DNA of 64,000 nt from Narthecium ossifragum (GCA_963920575.1 OY986966.1:16797888-16861887); one strand, 5' to 3'; shown: positions 1 to 11,089, counted from the first letter of the stretch. The notes: generated by a model not told the origin, from the letters alone. A program made the numbers and translations.

Positions 1-102
1 CATATTTGATGTCGGCGGTTGATGGAATCAAGATCAATCTTCTTGCTGCCACGTCGGTTGCCGACTTTGAAGCTTCCTTTGGCAGAGGGAGCACTTAAGG
101 AA

Positions 103-319
103 GATCAATCTTCATGGTATGAAGATCGATCTCTTCTTCCCAGACAGAACCTTGGATTGGGAAGGATCGATCTTCATGGCATGAAGATCGATCTCTTCTT
201 TCCCAGGCAAAGGACTCCGTTAAGGAAGATTGATCTTCCTTTGGGTGAAGATCGATCTCTTCCTTAAGGCAGTGAGCACCCATATGAATGATCGATCATC
301 TTGGGTAAGATGATCGATC
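103..319. repeat. GATCGATC paired-palindrome array 1
   Basis: Four pairs of GATCGATC-like octamers are visible: 103/124, 165/186, 228/250 and 290/312. Spacers are 13, 13, 14 and 14 nt. The spacers are themselves inverted repeats, for example TTCATggtATGAA at 111-123 and ATCTTgggtAAGAT at 298-311, so each pair can fold as a hairpin. Octamer variants GATCAATC and GATTGATC differ from the core by one CpG transition. Confidence 0.85.
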
Positions 320-1127
320 TTTTATATGCTGATTTGTTATAATTGAACCAAATTTGGTGTTTTAGGTTTCTTTTCGACCCGATTTTCTCGTGTGGCTTTC
401 CTGAAGATAGGTGACGATTATTATAATAATTTAATTGATATTTTGACGGGTTTGCCTTCGGACTACGCCGTGATTTGTATTTTAAATCGGTTTACCGATT
501 TCTACCGATTTTCAAGTAGTTTTCCGATAAAGCATGTTATACCTATGTAGACATAGTTTGTGTATGCTTTATCGCTTTATGGTTAACCGGGAGGGTGATG
601 ACTCCTGGGAATATTTAGTATAAATGGGCAGAAGGTGTGCCCTGCATGCCTAGATTAGCTTTACTGCTTTAATATAGCCCAACTGATGGCCGGCGTGCGT
701 CGGGGGTACTAGTGTGAAAATGAATGATATATCTTGTATTGTTTGGGGTTTGCCGCGGTTGCATCCTTGTTATAGCAATTCCGGTTGACGGCTGTGGACG
801 CCATTGTAATGCTAAAATTGGCCCTATTACTTGTTGTTGCTGGTGGACCAGTTACCCGTAGGTAACTATGGAACCTTAGCCTGTCAGGTGCCGGGGTGCA
901 CTGAAAGTTATTGTATATCTGCTTTATCATTGCTTTGTTAGTTAGATCTTCATTACTTTAGACCCTTGCTATATTCACCCTTTGGCAAGCTTCAAGCTAT
1001 GCCCAACCATGCATAATTGATGTCATCTTGTTGCATGCTTATCTCTCTTTATTTGTGCCTGAACAATGCATGCATCTTGTTTGCATTAGAGCATAAGGTT
1101 AGGGTGTGGGTGAATAGGGTCTTCGCC

Positions 1128-1155
1128 GATCCGAGGCTCTCGGGTAGCTCAGATC
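1128..1155 (+). other. Conserved stem module of the long-LTR families
   Basis: GATCCGAG (1128-1135) pairs with CTCAGATC (1148-1155) with one mismatch. The same module recurs near 6871, 34674 (rc), 44694, 45561 (rc), 48945 and 58201 (rc). In the copies at 44694 and 58201 both arms change together (GTCC.../...GGAC), which keeps the stem. Confidence 0.6.
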
Positions 1156-2574
1156 TAGTTCTAGGACTGTGGCTGGGTAGCCAGGACTAGGGTGTGATTA
1201 TAATGCTAAATCTCTATATTCTTGAGGATGGGTTTAGTTGGCTACTATCTGTTGTTTGAGGTGTAGAGTTCGTCCAGAGTTTTAGTCTCATGCTCAGTAT
1301 CCGTGTTAAGGGAAGTTACGTGCCACCATGTGTCCAACGGTCTGTTGTTTCAGCGTTGGAGCGGTTGGTTGTTGTGAGGGAAGGCTGTTGACAGTGGAGG
1401 TCACAGGCTATGTGCCCTGGGGTAGGCGGTGGACATAGCGTGAGTTTCCCTTAGAGATGAGACAAAACACGAAACTTTGTAGTTTTCCCTTTTTCCTATG
1501 CGACGTAGAGTGAAGTAGAACCCTACTGAGCTTTGTTGCTCACTCCTACCCGGGCTGCATTGCAGGTGCAGGCATCGGCTCTTCCTCAGTGGCTCCAGCT
1601 GGATTAGGTCTTGGCGTAGAACCCTACTGAACAAATACTTTAGTTTCACCTTCATGCCCTTGGAAGTCTTTAAGTTCAAATTTTTTCCACTTTGTGTCCT
1701 GTCGCGCTGTATCGGAGGTAAAAAGTATAGGTTTCCCCTCACGTCCCGCCCAGATGGGTTTTTTGGGTCGTGCTGTGACACTACAACTAGACATGGGCCA
1801 CTCAAAGCATTTAAAGTTTTATTACTAGCAACTAGGAACTAGGTACGTACTTAAGCTAGCAACGAGGTAGCTCACCCAGTCTCCTGACCAAAAAAAACAA
1901 GAAATAATTACTTGTTTGGCAAGCCTGCAAGCTTCTTCAGTAGATGATCCCCTTAACTCTTAGCTTCCAACAATCACGCGCGTGATCAATCGTTATGTAC
2001 AGTTTTCTATGGAAACAATTGCAAATATACTGATGCACTTCAATCCAATCAGATTTAGAAAATTAACATGATGTTTCTGTATATATAAGCTGAATAGAGG
2101 CATGTAACTAGAATTAAACTGAACCACCTAATAGACATGCATAGATTTCATACAATTAACTGCTTGATATCAAAGCTTATATAAAGGGAAGTATGCATTC
2201 AAGTACAAATTGGGATGTTAATACATACAAGTATAACTTATTGGGAGAAGTACAAATTATACATACAACCATTGGGATAAGTACAAATTATACAATATGA
2301 CTTGATTCATTGTACATACAAATGATACAATAGAGCTTGATTCATTGTACATACAAACTCCTCTACAAGTATTCCACAAATCTTCAATTTGTTGCCGATC
2401 ACATTCCTCGCCTCTTACGATCGTGTATAAAAATAGAAGGGCTCAGAATTTGGATCATCATTGCCCTTTTGTGGCGGCAATTGGTTGCTTAACAAATTAA
2501 GTCATCCAAATCACCAAGTCACTCATCCCCGATCATCATGTTCGAATCATCACTTCCCCAAGATTATCATCTCC

Positions 2575-3110
2575 CCAATCTCATAAACATCAATAAAAGA
2601 ACAGTAAATCATAAACCAACAAAAGCATAGGATCAGTTTTCATCATCTCCCCATAATCATAAGCAATAGTAAATCAACAGCCCTCCAATCCACCATATGA
2701 TCGGTTTTCATCATCTCCCCATAATCATAAGCAACAGTAAATCATAAACCAACAAAACCATAAAAAAAGGTGCCTATCAACAGCCCTCCCATCCATCATA
2801 AGATCAGTTCTCATCATTTCGCCATAATCATAAGCAACGGTAAAACATAAACCAACGAACATGCATTTCTAAATTAACACAAGCTGCCAATTAACAAGAA
2901 GCCAACTTAAATTGGCAAACACACATGTCCATACATGGGCTGCCATCATCACCCCCCCATAACAAGCATTAATGAAACATAAACCTCGAAACCATAAGTC
3001 AAATATAAACATGCATTTGGAAATTAACACAAGATGCCAATCAACAAGAAACCAACTCAAATTAGCAAACACACAAGTCCATACATGATCATGTAAAATA
3101 GCTGAAATCA
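2575..3110. repeat. Degenerate tandem repeats (CCCATAATCATAAGCAA units)
   Basis: The unit containing CCCATAATCATAAGCAA recurs around 2655, 2720 and 2825, each time followed by AGTAAATC- or GTAAAAC-like sequence. A second unit starting AACATGCATTT and ending CCATACATG occurs twice, at about 2860-2940 and 3008-3090. Divergence between units is obvious, so the arrays are old. Confidence 0.65.
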
Positions 3111-3643
3111 AAGCTTTAAGTAAGGGATCAACTAAAGCAAGCATGAGCATCTAAATTCTAGCATAACGACATTTAAGGTTCCATTGAATCAGCAAGTACA
3201 ATAACATTGGAGCTCTCGTGACATAGAGAGCCCCAATACAAGGCACAACATGCATAAGAAACCATAGAGTAGGGGATCAGATAAAACCCAATGCATAAGA
3301 ACACAAAAATAGCAGCCTCATTACAAACAAAGCCGAACTATTCATAGTAGGGGATCAAACATATATGCCATAGCAAAAATCGAGGAAAAATATGAAGGAA
3401 AATAAGATAAATAACCAAAATACACAGATCCATGCCAACATAGATCAGGAACACATTGCTGCCGAAAACTAGTAACAAGCAAATCCATCACCTAATCACC
3501 AACAACTATTCCTTTGTTGATAGAGGATCAAGTACACAGATACATGCCAACATTGATCAGGAACGCAGATACATGCCAACATAGATCAACTACACAGATA
3601 CATGCCAACCAAAAACTATCCCTTTGTTGAGCACAAAAATTCA

Positions 3644-4090
3644 CCAAATCCAGTGGAAACCCCAAATATTACAACCAAACACCACCAAATCAGAGATCAT
3701 AGAGCAAGAAAAACACAAATCCAGATGAAATAAACCATCAGATTCGTTAAGCAGCGAAGAAATCCCAAGATACATGCCAACATAGATGATCAAGTACACA
3801 AAGAGCACCAAAAAACTCGAAATCCAATCAAAACCCCAAACATTACAACCAAACACCACCAAATCAGAGATCAGAGACAAAGAAATCAAGTTTCCAGATG
3901 AAATAAACCACCTTATACGTTGAGCAACAAATAAATCCCAAGATACATGCCAACGTAGAGGGGATCAGACATATAGAGCACAAAAAAAAAACTCCAAATC
4001 CAGTCGAAACCCCAAACGTTACAAACAAATACCACCAATTCAGCGATCATAGATGAAGAAATCAAGTATCGAGACGAAATCCAGAGGGGA
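3644..4090. repeat. Three tandem copies of a ~175-bp unit
   Basis: Units begin at 3644, 3818 and 3994, giving periods of 174 and 176. Each begins with an AAATCCA-rich segment followed by ACCACCAA(A/T)TCAG and ends with AGATACATGCCAAC before the next unit. The third copy is partial. Confidence 0.75.
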
Positions 4091-4308
4091 TCAGGTTAGG
4101 AAGACCTTTGCTAGGGGATTCAGGTGTTTTGCTAGAAGGCAAAGGGGATCAGATGCCGCCGGTCACGAAGCTTCTCAATATTGCAGCCCAGGCTCGCAGC
4201 ACAGCCACTTCCAGCGAGATCGGACTCGAGATTGGCCAGAGTAGTCAAGATCCAAAGGCCGGCTTCAAGCGTGGGAGGAAACCCTAGATCGCCATCGGAG
4301 AAGGGAGG

Positions 4309-4500
4309 AGGCCATCTTCGTCGTCGGAGGAGGACGAAAGCCAACATCAGTGTCCATGGAAAAAGAGGAGGGAGACCGAGGAGAAGAAGGAACCCTATAT
4401 CATGATCATCGCGGAGGAGGAGGCCATCTTCTTCTTCGGAGGAGGACGAAAGCCAACATAAGTGGCCATAGGGAAGGAGGAGGGAGATCGGAGAGGAGGA
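4309..4500. repeat. Two diverged purine-rich copies (~115 bp)
   Basis: A segment starting GGCCATCTTC and running through GGAGGAGGACGAAAGCCAAC is present at about 4310 and again at about 4422. ORFs in this stretch reflect base composition and are not called. Confidence 0.6.
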
Positions 4501-4742
4501 AGAACCCTAGATCAGGTTCCTCGCGGCGAAGAAGGAAAGGGTCTCTCGCGAAGAACCCTAGGAAGCGAAGGGGTTTGAAGTGGCGATGGATAGATCGTGA
4601 AGTAGCTGGGGATTAAACACTGAACTGAGGTCAGTTCAACGACTTCGGGTCTTTTTCATCTGAACTCGATATCTGAACTCGTAGGCAAAAAATGAGTTCA
4701 GGTTTTAACTCACTTCAAACCACTTCAACAACTTCACACCTA

Positions 4743-5689
4743 GGGTCTGTTTGGTTGCTGAGAAGTGAGCTGAAGTGAAGTGACTTCTGGGGAGTGAAAT
4801 GAAGTGAAGTGAAGTGAAGTGACTTCTGAGGGGTTTCTGAGTTTTGGTGTTTGGTTGATGTTTGAAGTGGAATATGGTCACCCCCAACTATTTAATATTT
4901 TAATAATTTTCATATATTAAAATATTAAAAAATAATACTATTTTAGATGACGTGGACCAATCACAAGGTGCCACGTGACATGTGGGATCCATTTATATTA
5001 ATATTTTATTACAGTATGATATTATTAACATTATTTGCCACTTAAAATATTAAAAATAAAACATTAAAATAATATTTTAATCTTAAATATTAATAATTTA
5101 AAAACTTTTAAATTAAATTATTAGAAATAATATTAGTTTGGATGACGTGGATCAATCACGAGGTGATACGTGATATGTGAGACCTACTTATATTAATATT
5201 TTATTCCAATATAATATTAATGATATTATTAACATTATTTGCCACTTAAAATATTAAAATTAAAACATTAAAATAATATTTTAATCTTAAAATATTAATA
5301 ATTTAATAACTTTAAAATTAAATTATTAGAAATAATATTATTTTGGATGACGTGGATCAATCACGAGATGACACGTGATATGTGAGACCTAGTTATAGTA
5401 ATATTTTATTACAGTATAATATTATTAATATTATTTCCTACTTCAAATGTTACTTCAAATGCCAGTTCAAATGCCACTTTAAATGACTTCAGGCCAAAAA
5501 GATCAGAAGTCGAAATGGGAAGTGACAGTTTTACTACAGTGACTTGAAAGTGAGGCTGAAGTGATTTGAAAAAAATGACTTCCGGCCACTTCACGTAAAG
5601 CAAACATGCTCCTAGCCAAACACCCTAACTAGCGAAAGTGACTTGATGTGAACTGACTTCAAACACCCACTCAGCCAACCAAACACGCC
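4743..5689. mobile_element. PIF/Harbinger (Tourist-like) MITE with internal triplication
   Basis: The left end GGGTCTGTTTGGTTG and the reverse complement of the right end (GGGCGTGTTTGGTTGG) are imperfect terminal inverted repeats. CTA flanks both sides (4740-4742 and 5690-5692), consistent with a 3-bp target duplication of the PIF/Harbinger type. AAGTGA(A/C)-rich subterminal repeats follow at both ends. The AT-rich core holds three tandem units starting GATGACGTGG at 4946, 5141 and 5346. It is much longer than typical Tourist MITEs because of this triplication. No transposase is encoded. Confidence 0.65.
4946..5400. repeat. Three tandem units inside the MITE, each with GATGACGTGG and a CACGTG-like site
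   Basis: Units begin at 4946, 5141 and 5346, with periods of 195 and 205 bp. Each opens with GATGACGTGGA(C/T)CAATCAC, followed by CACGTGAC in the first unit and ACGTGATATGTGAG in the others, then an AATATTTTATT(A/C)C-rich stretch. ACGTG cores are known plant bZIP/bHLH binding motifs; function here is inference. Confidence 0.7.
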
Positions 5690-5692
5690 CTA

Positions 5693-5796
5693 CGTCAGGC
5701 CCCCCGAATCCATGTAACCCTAGACTCAGCCGATCATCTAACCTAATCCCCTAAACCTATTCGCTGCGTTGGTCTCCAGCCGCCGCTCGCGAAGAG
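5693..5796 (+). promoter_or_regulatory. Probable core promoter and 5'UTR exon of the eS28 gene
   Basis: A pyrimidine-rich leader lies between the MITE and a good splice donor, GAAGAG|GTGAGA, at 5796/5797. AACCCTAG near 5717 resembles the telo-box of plant ribosomal-protein promoters, and CCCCTAAACC follows near 5749. There is no TATA box, as is common for this gene class. The transcription start is not determinable from sequence. The exon assignment is inference from the donor and from the acceptor just upstream of the start codon. Confidence 0.5.
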
Positions 5797-6849
5797 GTGA
5801 GAGGGATTTGACGCCGTCGCGATCCGCGCCGCCGGCGGGGAGGAATTTCGCTAGCTGGAGGTTAGCGACCTCCTTCTCTCCACTCCTTCCTTCTTGGTTT
5901 TGTTCTCTTCCTCGCCGCGATCTCCTCCGACGGATTTCATCGATCGGTTGGTTTGGGTTGTTTGAAAGATTTGGTTTTTATTACTGGATTCTTCTTATTG
6001 ATCAAATTTCCATGGAATGCTAGATAGATCGGAGGGTTTGCTGCCTTCTTTGATGAGTTTTGCCATTCTGTATGTTTGGGTTTAGATATTCTGATGAGAT
6101 CTTGTAATGGAATTGATGTTTGGTCGCTTGCTGCGAGGTGTTTGATCTAGTTCCCCTCTCTGTTTTGTGTTTGTTGTGGGATCATCTGCTGGTCTATGGA
6201 TTGCTATTTTTCGTCTCTCTGTTTTTGAATCGAAATCAGGGGAGGCTATGGCGGCGGGCATTAGGTGCTGGCTGGTGTTCTTCTGGCATGCACGTAGTGT
6301 GTTTGTTGTTATGCTTCTTTGCCATAGTAGCTTTGGCTGGGTTGGATCCCTCTGTTCAGTTCTACTGCGATGTTTTGTGGGATTGATTTCTTGGGTTTGG
6401 ATTGGTGCTTTGTTTTCTTCCTTTTGATAGATATGTTCCCAGTTGTGAATGAGTTGATGATGGGATAGTTAAACGATTGATTAGGACGTCTTCTTTGATG
6501 TTAACAGAGGAAGCTGAGAGGTTGTAGTGGCTTGGATCTGGTGGCTTTGGGGAGTTGCTTTAGCTTGTTTCTTTGCTGTTTGAGGTAGGTCAACTACACA
6601 TGGATGATATGCTTGTGATGCTTATAATGGTAGATGTATGCTGGTGATAATATTGTTTTGTCTGGTGCACATGTTATGTTGTTTATTTGAGTTGTGCATC
6701 TGTATTAATTGTCAATGGCAATGAATGTTATGTTGAATTGCTAATAGTATGTAGACATGTGCCATTACTTCGGTATATCATGTTTCTTTGTTGAGACATC
6801 GCAATGCGTAATGTAGAATTTGTACGTGTGCTCATGACATATATAGGCC

Positions 6850-6945
6850 GTGGTGATTGGGCAAATCACCGATCCGAGGTTCTCGAGTAGCTCGGACCTA
6901 GTTGAGTCTAGGCCGGGGTCGGGTCTAGGTGCTTGCGATGTCCAT
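6850..6945 (+). repeat. Fragment of a long-LTR stem module inside the eS28 intron
   Basis: GATCCGAG (6871-6878) and CTCGGACC (6891-6898) with flanking CTAGGCCGGGGTCGGGT match the order seen in the long LTRs at 44690 and 48945. An additional short stem, GGTGATT/AATCACC, precedes it. No other part of the LTR is evident nearby. Confidence 0.55.
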
Positions 6946-7114
6946 TGGCATGCGCGGACATGCCCATGTATTAAGAGATTAAATTTCACCAAGTTTTTAT
7001 GAAGTTGAATTAGGTGAAGGTTGCACATATGAGGAAAAAGAAGGATGTTTCCTTTAAATCATTCAAGAATCCCTCAATTGAAGCCATTAATTTTCAATCA
7101 TGTTGTTAACAATT

Positions 7115-7144
7115 CATATGCGTTGTGACATCGCAACGCATATG
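7115..7144. other. Perfect 11-bp hairpin in the eS28 leader intron
   Basis: CATATGCGTTG at 7115-7125 and CAACGCATATG at 7134-7144 are exact reverse complements with an 8-nt loop. It could be a remnant of a small inverted-repeat element or a structured intron segment. Confidence 0.7.
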
Positions 7145-7867
7145 CTCAACAATATTATAGAACATCTCAAAATACGTTGAAAAAGATCAATAGGAGCAAC
7201 AAATAAAGGACTACGAAAAATCTTACACCAATCTATACATAATGAAAAAGTATCCACCTGAGCCAAGAAGGAATACTATTTTCTCAAGCAGCCTACTTAG
7301 TTGGTAGAAAAATCCTTCAGTTGTTTCCTAAATAGGAGCTTATAAGGCGACAAACGCCGAAACAGGATATTACTAAATTTCATGATTGTTTTTGCCTTCC
7401 AATATCTAATCGAGTTTCGTCCTGCAAATTCTTTATAGTATGTCATTGTACTCGGAAAACTTTCTTCATCATTATAGATTGAAGTGTTCTTACTCCTGAT
7501 TTGAATTGAGCCTAAGCAACAAATACCATTTTTCTGCCTAATCTTTGAGTATAGAGGAGGAGAGGGTTAAATATTTTTGTTATCTTTCCTTGTTCTAGTC
7601 TAATAATAGTAGCTCTTAATTCTTTATAATATTTTTGTTTTCTTAATTCTTCTATGGTAAACTGGAACTTGTGTAGCCATTAGACAAGTTGACTGGTTAT
7701 AGTTTTATAAGCTAAATGGCAGAGTAGCTTTATAACTTTTCTCTAGCTATTTGCTCGTAGTCGTTGATAGGTTTTTTCACAGCTCCAAATACACTGTAAT
7801 ATTGTGAAAGAATTTTTCTTCCCGACCAGACATGTTGACATTTTTTTTTGTTTTCTCAGCGTGCGGC

Positions 7868-8065
7868 ATGGATACTCAGACTAAGCTTGCAGTCGTGGTA
7901 AAAGTGATGGGCCGTACTGGATCAAGAGGTCAAGTGACCCAGGTTCGTGTCAAGTTTCTGGATGACCAGAACCGGCTCATCATGAGGAACGTGAAGGGTC
8001 CTGTGAGGGAAGGCGACATCCTTACACTCCTCGAGTCTGAGAGGGAAGCTAGGAGGCTGCGATGA
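7868..8065 (+). CDS. RPS28: Cytosolic 40S ribosomal protein eS28 (RPS28)
   Basis: A 65-residue, uninterrupted reading frame with the complete sequence expected of eukaryotic eS28. It begins [20 protein letters not shown], has the conserved [20 protein letters not shown] stretch, and ends in the invariant basic tail EAR-RLR. eS28 is an OB-fold protein of the small-subunit head and platform, near the mRNA exit channel. I chose the ATG at 7868 because it gives exactly the family length; an upstream in-frame ATG at 7832 lies inside the polypyrimidine tract of the intron. The coding part is a single exon, with a likely intron in the leader. It is the only clearly functional host gene in the window. 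Retroposition is unlikely because the leader intron signals are present. Confidence 0.95.
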   Translation: MDTQTKLAVVVKVMGRTGSRGQVTQVRVKFLDDQNRLIMRNVKGPVREGDILTLLESEREARRLR

Positions 8066-8773
8066 TGGCTCTGTCGAACCCCTCCTTGCCAACTTAGTTT
8101 TCCTCGTCAGCTTGGTTGTGTTTCGTTGCTTGTGACAATTTTCTTAATGCCTGTAGTAGTGCTATTTTCGGGACCATCATTTAAACAGCTTTGCTGAGCC
8201 TTTCATGTTTAATGTTGCCTTGTCAAGTACTTGGCATAGTTTTGGTTTGCGCGGGTGTTGTGGACCTAGTCTAGTCCTTGTTGTTTTATGATATCAAAGT
8301 TGATGTTTGTAACACCTATTTGGAATATCTCAATCGTTTATGGTTGAAGTCCTTATAGTGGATGCAAAGCATAGTGTTGATCTATGTTCACATTGGAAGT
8401 AAAGTGACCTACTCCCTGACTGGACATATGACTAGAGAACTATGCCTGAGCGGGGCGAAGTCGGAGGAAATTTGGAAAGAATTTAACCTTATACTCCCCT
8501 TAAGAAAAGATCAAACTGCATAAAAAAACAAATTCATTTTTGTAAAAACAATCCCAATGGTTCAAAATACACCAATAATGTGCTTACTCCAAATTGTTAT
8601 CAACTAAAGCCCCCATAAATAATGATAACACATGACATATTACAAATACTTAAGTGGGGTTAAGGGGGAATAGGGTTAGAAAAAGTGATGTAAAGGAATG
8701 TGGATAAAAAAAAATAGAGTGATGGTGGTAGGTGGAATGAGGATAAAGTAGTAATGATGATATTTGATATTTA
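8066..8773. other. eS28 3'UTR and downstream spacer
   Basis: The first roughly 250 bases are T-rich, as expected for a plant 3'UTR; an exact poly(A) site cannot be assigned. Beyond about 8440 the DNA is A-rich with no recognised feature. Confidence 0.4.
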
Positions 8774-9190
8774 GGCCCCGTTTGGTTGGGGGATAGGAAA
8801 TCCCTATCCCGGGATAAATCCATTTTATCCCTGCATTGCAGCCAAACACCATCTAATCCCCATTTTTATCCCTACTTTTATCCCTATTTCTATCCCCACT
8901 TTATCTCTATTTTATCCCTACTTTTCAACCAATCATTACTTCATCATCCCTACTTTTTAACCAATCACATCAACTTTATCCTTACTTTTTCACTTTTCAA
9001 CCAATCATTACTTCATCATCCTTACTTTTCAACCAATCACATCAACTTTATCCCTACTTTTTCAACCAAACATTACTAATTTATCACTACTTTTTAACAA
9101 AATACCATACATATCCCACTACTTATCCCAGGTTACCAATTCTTATCCCCTCTAATCCCGGAATAGCCTATCCCGCAACCAAACGCACCC
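8774..9190. mobile_element. Tourist-type MITE (PIF/Harbinger)
   Basis: TTA target duplications lie at 8771-8773 and 9191-9193. The left end GGCCCCGTTTGGTTGGGGGA and the reverse complement of the right end (GGGTGCGTTTGGTTGCGGGA) match at most positions. The interior is a run of ATCCC/TATCCC-rich short repeats without coding potential. Length is 417 bp, normal for the class. Confidence 0.85.
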
Positions 9191-9208
9191 TTAGGGATAG
9201 CAATGGGG

Positions 9209-9231
9209 TTAAGGGGGATAACCCCCCTTAA
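9209..9231. other. 9-bp perfect hairpin beside the Tourist MITE
   Basis: TTAAGGGGG (9209-9217) and CCCCCTTAA (9223-9231) are exact reverse complements with a 5-nt loop. It lies between the Tourist MITE and the candidate TIR element to its right. Confidence 0.6.
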
Positions 9232-10429
9232 GACCATTCGTATCAGCTTCCCTATCCATCTTCCCTAAAATACTCCAATATATATTACTTCCCTACTTTA
9301 CAGCTTCCCTATTTACAACACCCCACATCCACCTCCAGCGCATCCTCGAGTACCCGTCGACCCTCTCTGTGTTCAACATGCTCTTCACCCAGCTGGTCTA
9401 TGCATGAGATGCTTGCTTTGACAACTATGGTTGTAATGGGGCGGCGAACGAGCTGGCGGCGAGGTTGACGACGAGATGACCGTTTTGCGTTAAGTCTGTA
9501 ACGACAGTTACTAAATTTGGATTAAAAATGAAATTATTGTAACCATAGGGTTTAAAATGAAGAACCCTGAAACTAGACGGGACCAAAATGATATTTTCCA
9601 TTTCATTTTAAACCCTGTGTTTCAACAAACGACCGTTACTAAATATGGGTTTAAAGTGAAATTATTGTAACTACAGGGTCTGCTTTGTTACGTTTTGAAT
9701 CACAGGGTTGAAAATGAAAAACCCTGAAACTAGAGGGTACCAAAATGAATTTTACCCATTATATTTTTAGATGCAAGTGATTAATAAATTAACATTACAT
9801 TATCACGTCGGATGTTTAAAATGACACCAATTCATTTTATAATAGCACATATAATATACCACAAATGTAATGTGTCAAAATCATATACCAATCAACCACC
9901 ACGCCATGTTGATAATTGTCAAAAAGTAATATTCGCGCCCACCACCAGTACACTTGATGCTATCAAGTTAAATAGCATTCATAGTACATATTCACAGAAA
10001 AGAAAGGTAAACAAGCCGTCACTTGACCGTGACACTCATGCCACGTTTCATAGATACCGGGCCGCCGACCGCGACAGACAACGTAATAGGTCATCTACAA
10101 CAAATACATTGCAATTATTAGAACAAACGTCACTCACAACAACTTTAAAAGTGTATTAATTTGACACCAAATCAATTACATTGCAAGATAGTAAGCATAT
10201 TTACCATGAAATATATAGACTATATACTGCCACTTATCAGTTCACCCATAATTGTGTTGCAATCATATCCCGCAATGCATCTCCCACATGGGAACCACGT
10301 TGGCGAGGGAAAGTTTGAGGAGGCCTGTCTTCAGCATCGTCAGTAGCTTCCATTTCACATCTACCATATAAGTATGTATCAGATCGTGTTGTCGCCGCCA
10401 ATCGCGTCGGTTTCACGAGAGAGGAAGAG

Positions 10430-10930
10430 ATTTGCCACCCGATTTTGCTCCAGATCTGCTCTCACACGAAGGAGAGGGGATGAAGAGATCTTCGATGGAG
10501 ATGGGCTTGGGAAGAGAGGGGTTGGAGATATCAGGGTTCCAGATCTGGTCTCATGCGGAGGAGAGGGGAAGGAGAGTTTGGAATGAGAGGGGCTGGAGAT
10601 CTCGGGGCTCCAGATCTCAGATCTGGTCCGGAGCGCAATAGAGGGAAAGGAGAGCTTCCCCAGAGAGCGGCTGGAGAGGCTCCTAATCTCAGATCTAGCT
10701 TCGCGGGAAGGAGAGAGTGACATATGCTCTCACGCGAGGGAGAGGGGAAGGAGAGAGGGGCTGGAGATACTCCATCTCACAGATCTGGTCTCGCACTCCG
10801 ACGAGGGAAAGGAGGGTCTCGCGAGTTTGGAATGAGAGGGGCTGGAGATCATAGTTCTCTCTGATATCGCGCGAGGGAGAGGGGAAGGGGAGAGGGGCTC
10901 GAGATACTCTCTCACAGATCTGATGAGGTA
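10430..10930. repeat. Degenerate array of GGGGCTGGAGAT / CAGATCTGGTCTC units
   Basis: CAGATCT(G/A) recurs at about 10451, 10542, 10610, 10692, 10780 and 10915. GAGAGGGGCTGGAGAT-like segments alternate with GAGGGAGAGGGGAAGG. Long ORFs on both strands here come from the repeat composition, so I do not call a protein. Confidence 0.65.
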
Positions 10931-11064
10931 TGAGCGTAGTGTGGTAAATGACATCGGATGGGGAGTTGAAAACCAAGCTCGCTTAACCAGGGATAGACCA
11001 CTAACCCCGCCTAACCCCATTTCTTAACCCCATCCTTGTTTGGGGATAACTGTGGAATTAGGGT

Positions 11065-11089
11065 GGGGGGGGGGGGGGGGGGGGGGGGG
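11065..11089 (+). repeat. 25-bp homopolymeric G tract
   Basis: Twenty-five consecutive G residues. The exact length is error-prone in sequencing. Confidence 0.85.

Larger units (their letters stand above)
1..1780 (+). mobile_element. 3' part of a long LTR (family B, TGTGAGG...GTGTGACA type)
   Basis: This segment is collinear with about 47870-49615, sharing the GATC hairpin array, the stretch after it (Arg/Pro-like GACCCG context), the GGTTGACGGC module near 785, the stem module at 1128-1155 and a splice-acceptor-like TGCAGGTGCAGGC near 1562. It ends in TGTGACA at 1774-1780, the expected LTR terminus. The 5' end, including U3 and TATA, lies outside the window. ORFs inside it are not conserved between copies and are not called. 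Whether it is a solo LTR or part of a complete element cannot be told from this window. Confidence 0.7.
1781..4742. other. Non-coding, repeat-rich region; no gene recognised
   Basis: No ORF here resembles a known protein, and the short ORFs are not supported by codon structure. The region holds several families of degenerate local repeats, listed separately, and AT-rich spacer DNA. Near 4170-4616 a purine-rich, GC-richer stretch has ORFs in several frames at once, which is typical of low-complexity repeats rather than a gene. Confidence 0.5.
5797..7859 (+). other. Putative 5'UTR intron of eS28 (about 2.06 kb)
   Basis: The interval starts with GTGAGA at 5797 and ends with a T-rich tract and TTTTCTCAG at 7851-7859, eight bases before the eS28 ATG. 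An intron in or just before the start codon region is common in plant ribosomal-protein genes. It is T-rich, as plant introns are. It contains a fragment of the long-LTR stem module (6850-6945) and a perfect 11-bp hairpin (7115-7144). Another possible donor, GGAG|GTTAGC near 5858, cannot be excluded. Confidence 0.55.

Noticed and set aside
1401..1805. ORF of 134 codons on the minus strand
   Set aside because: It lies in a long LTR, is not open in the homologous copy at about 49210-49615 and has no domain.
7832..7867. Upstream in-frame ATG that would extend eS28 by 12 residues
   Set aside because: The extension would lie in the polypyrimidine tract and AG of the intron, is hydrophobic and is not part of eS28, whose normal length is 64-65 residues from the ATG at 7868.
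10374..11020. Overlapping ORFs on both strands
   Set aside because: They arise from purine-rich degenerate repeats; all frames are low complexity and none looks like a known protein.
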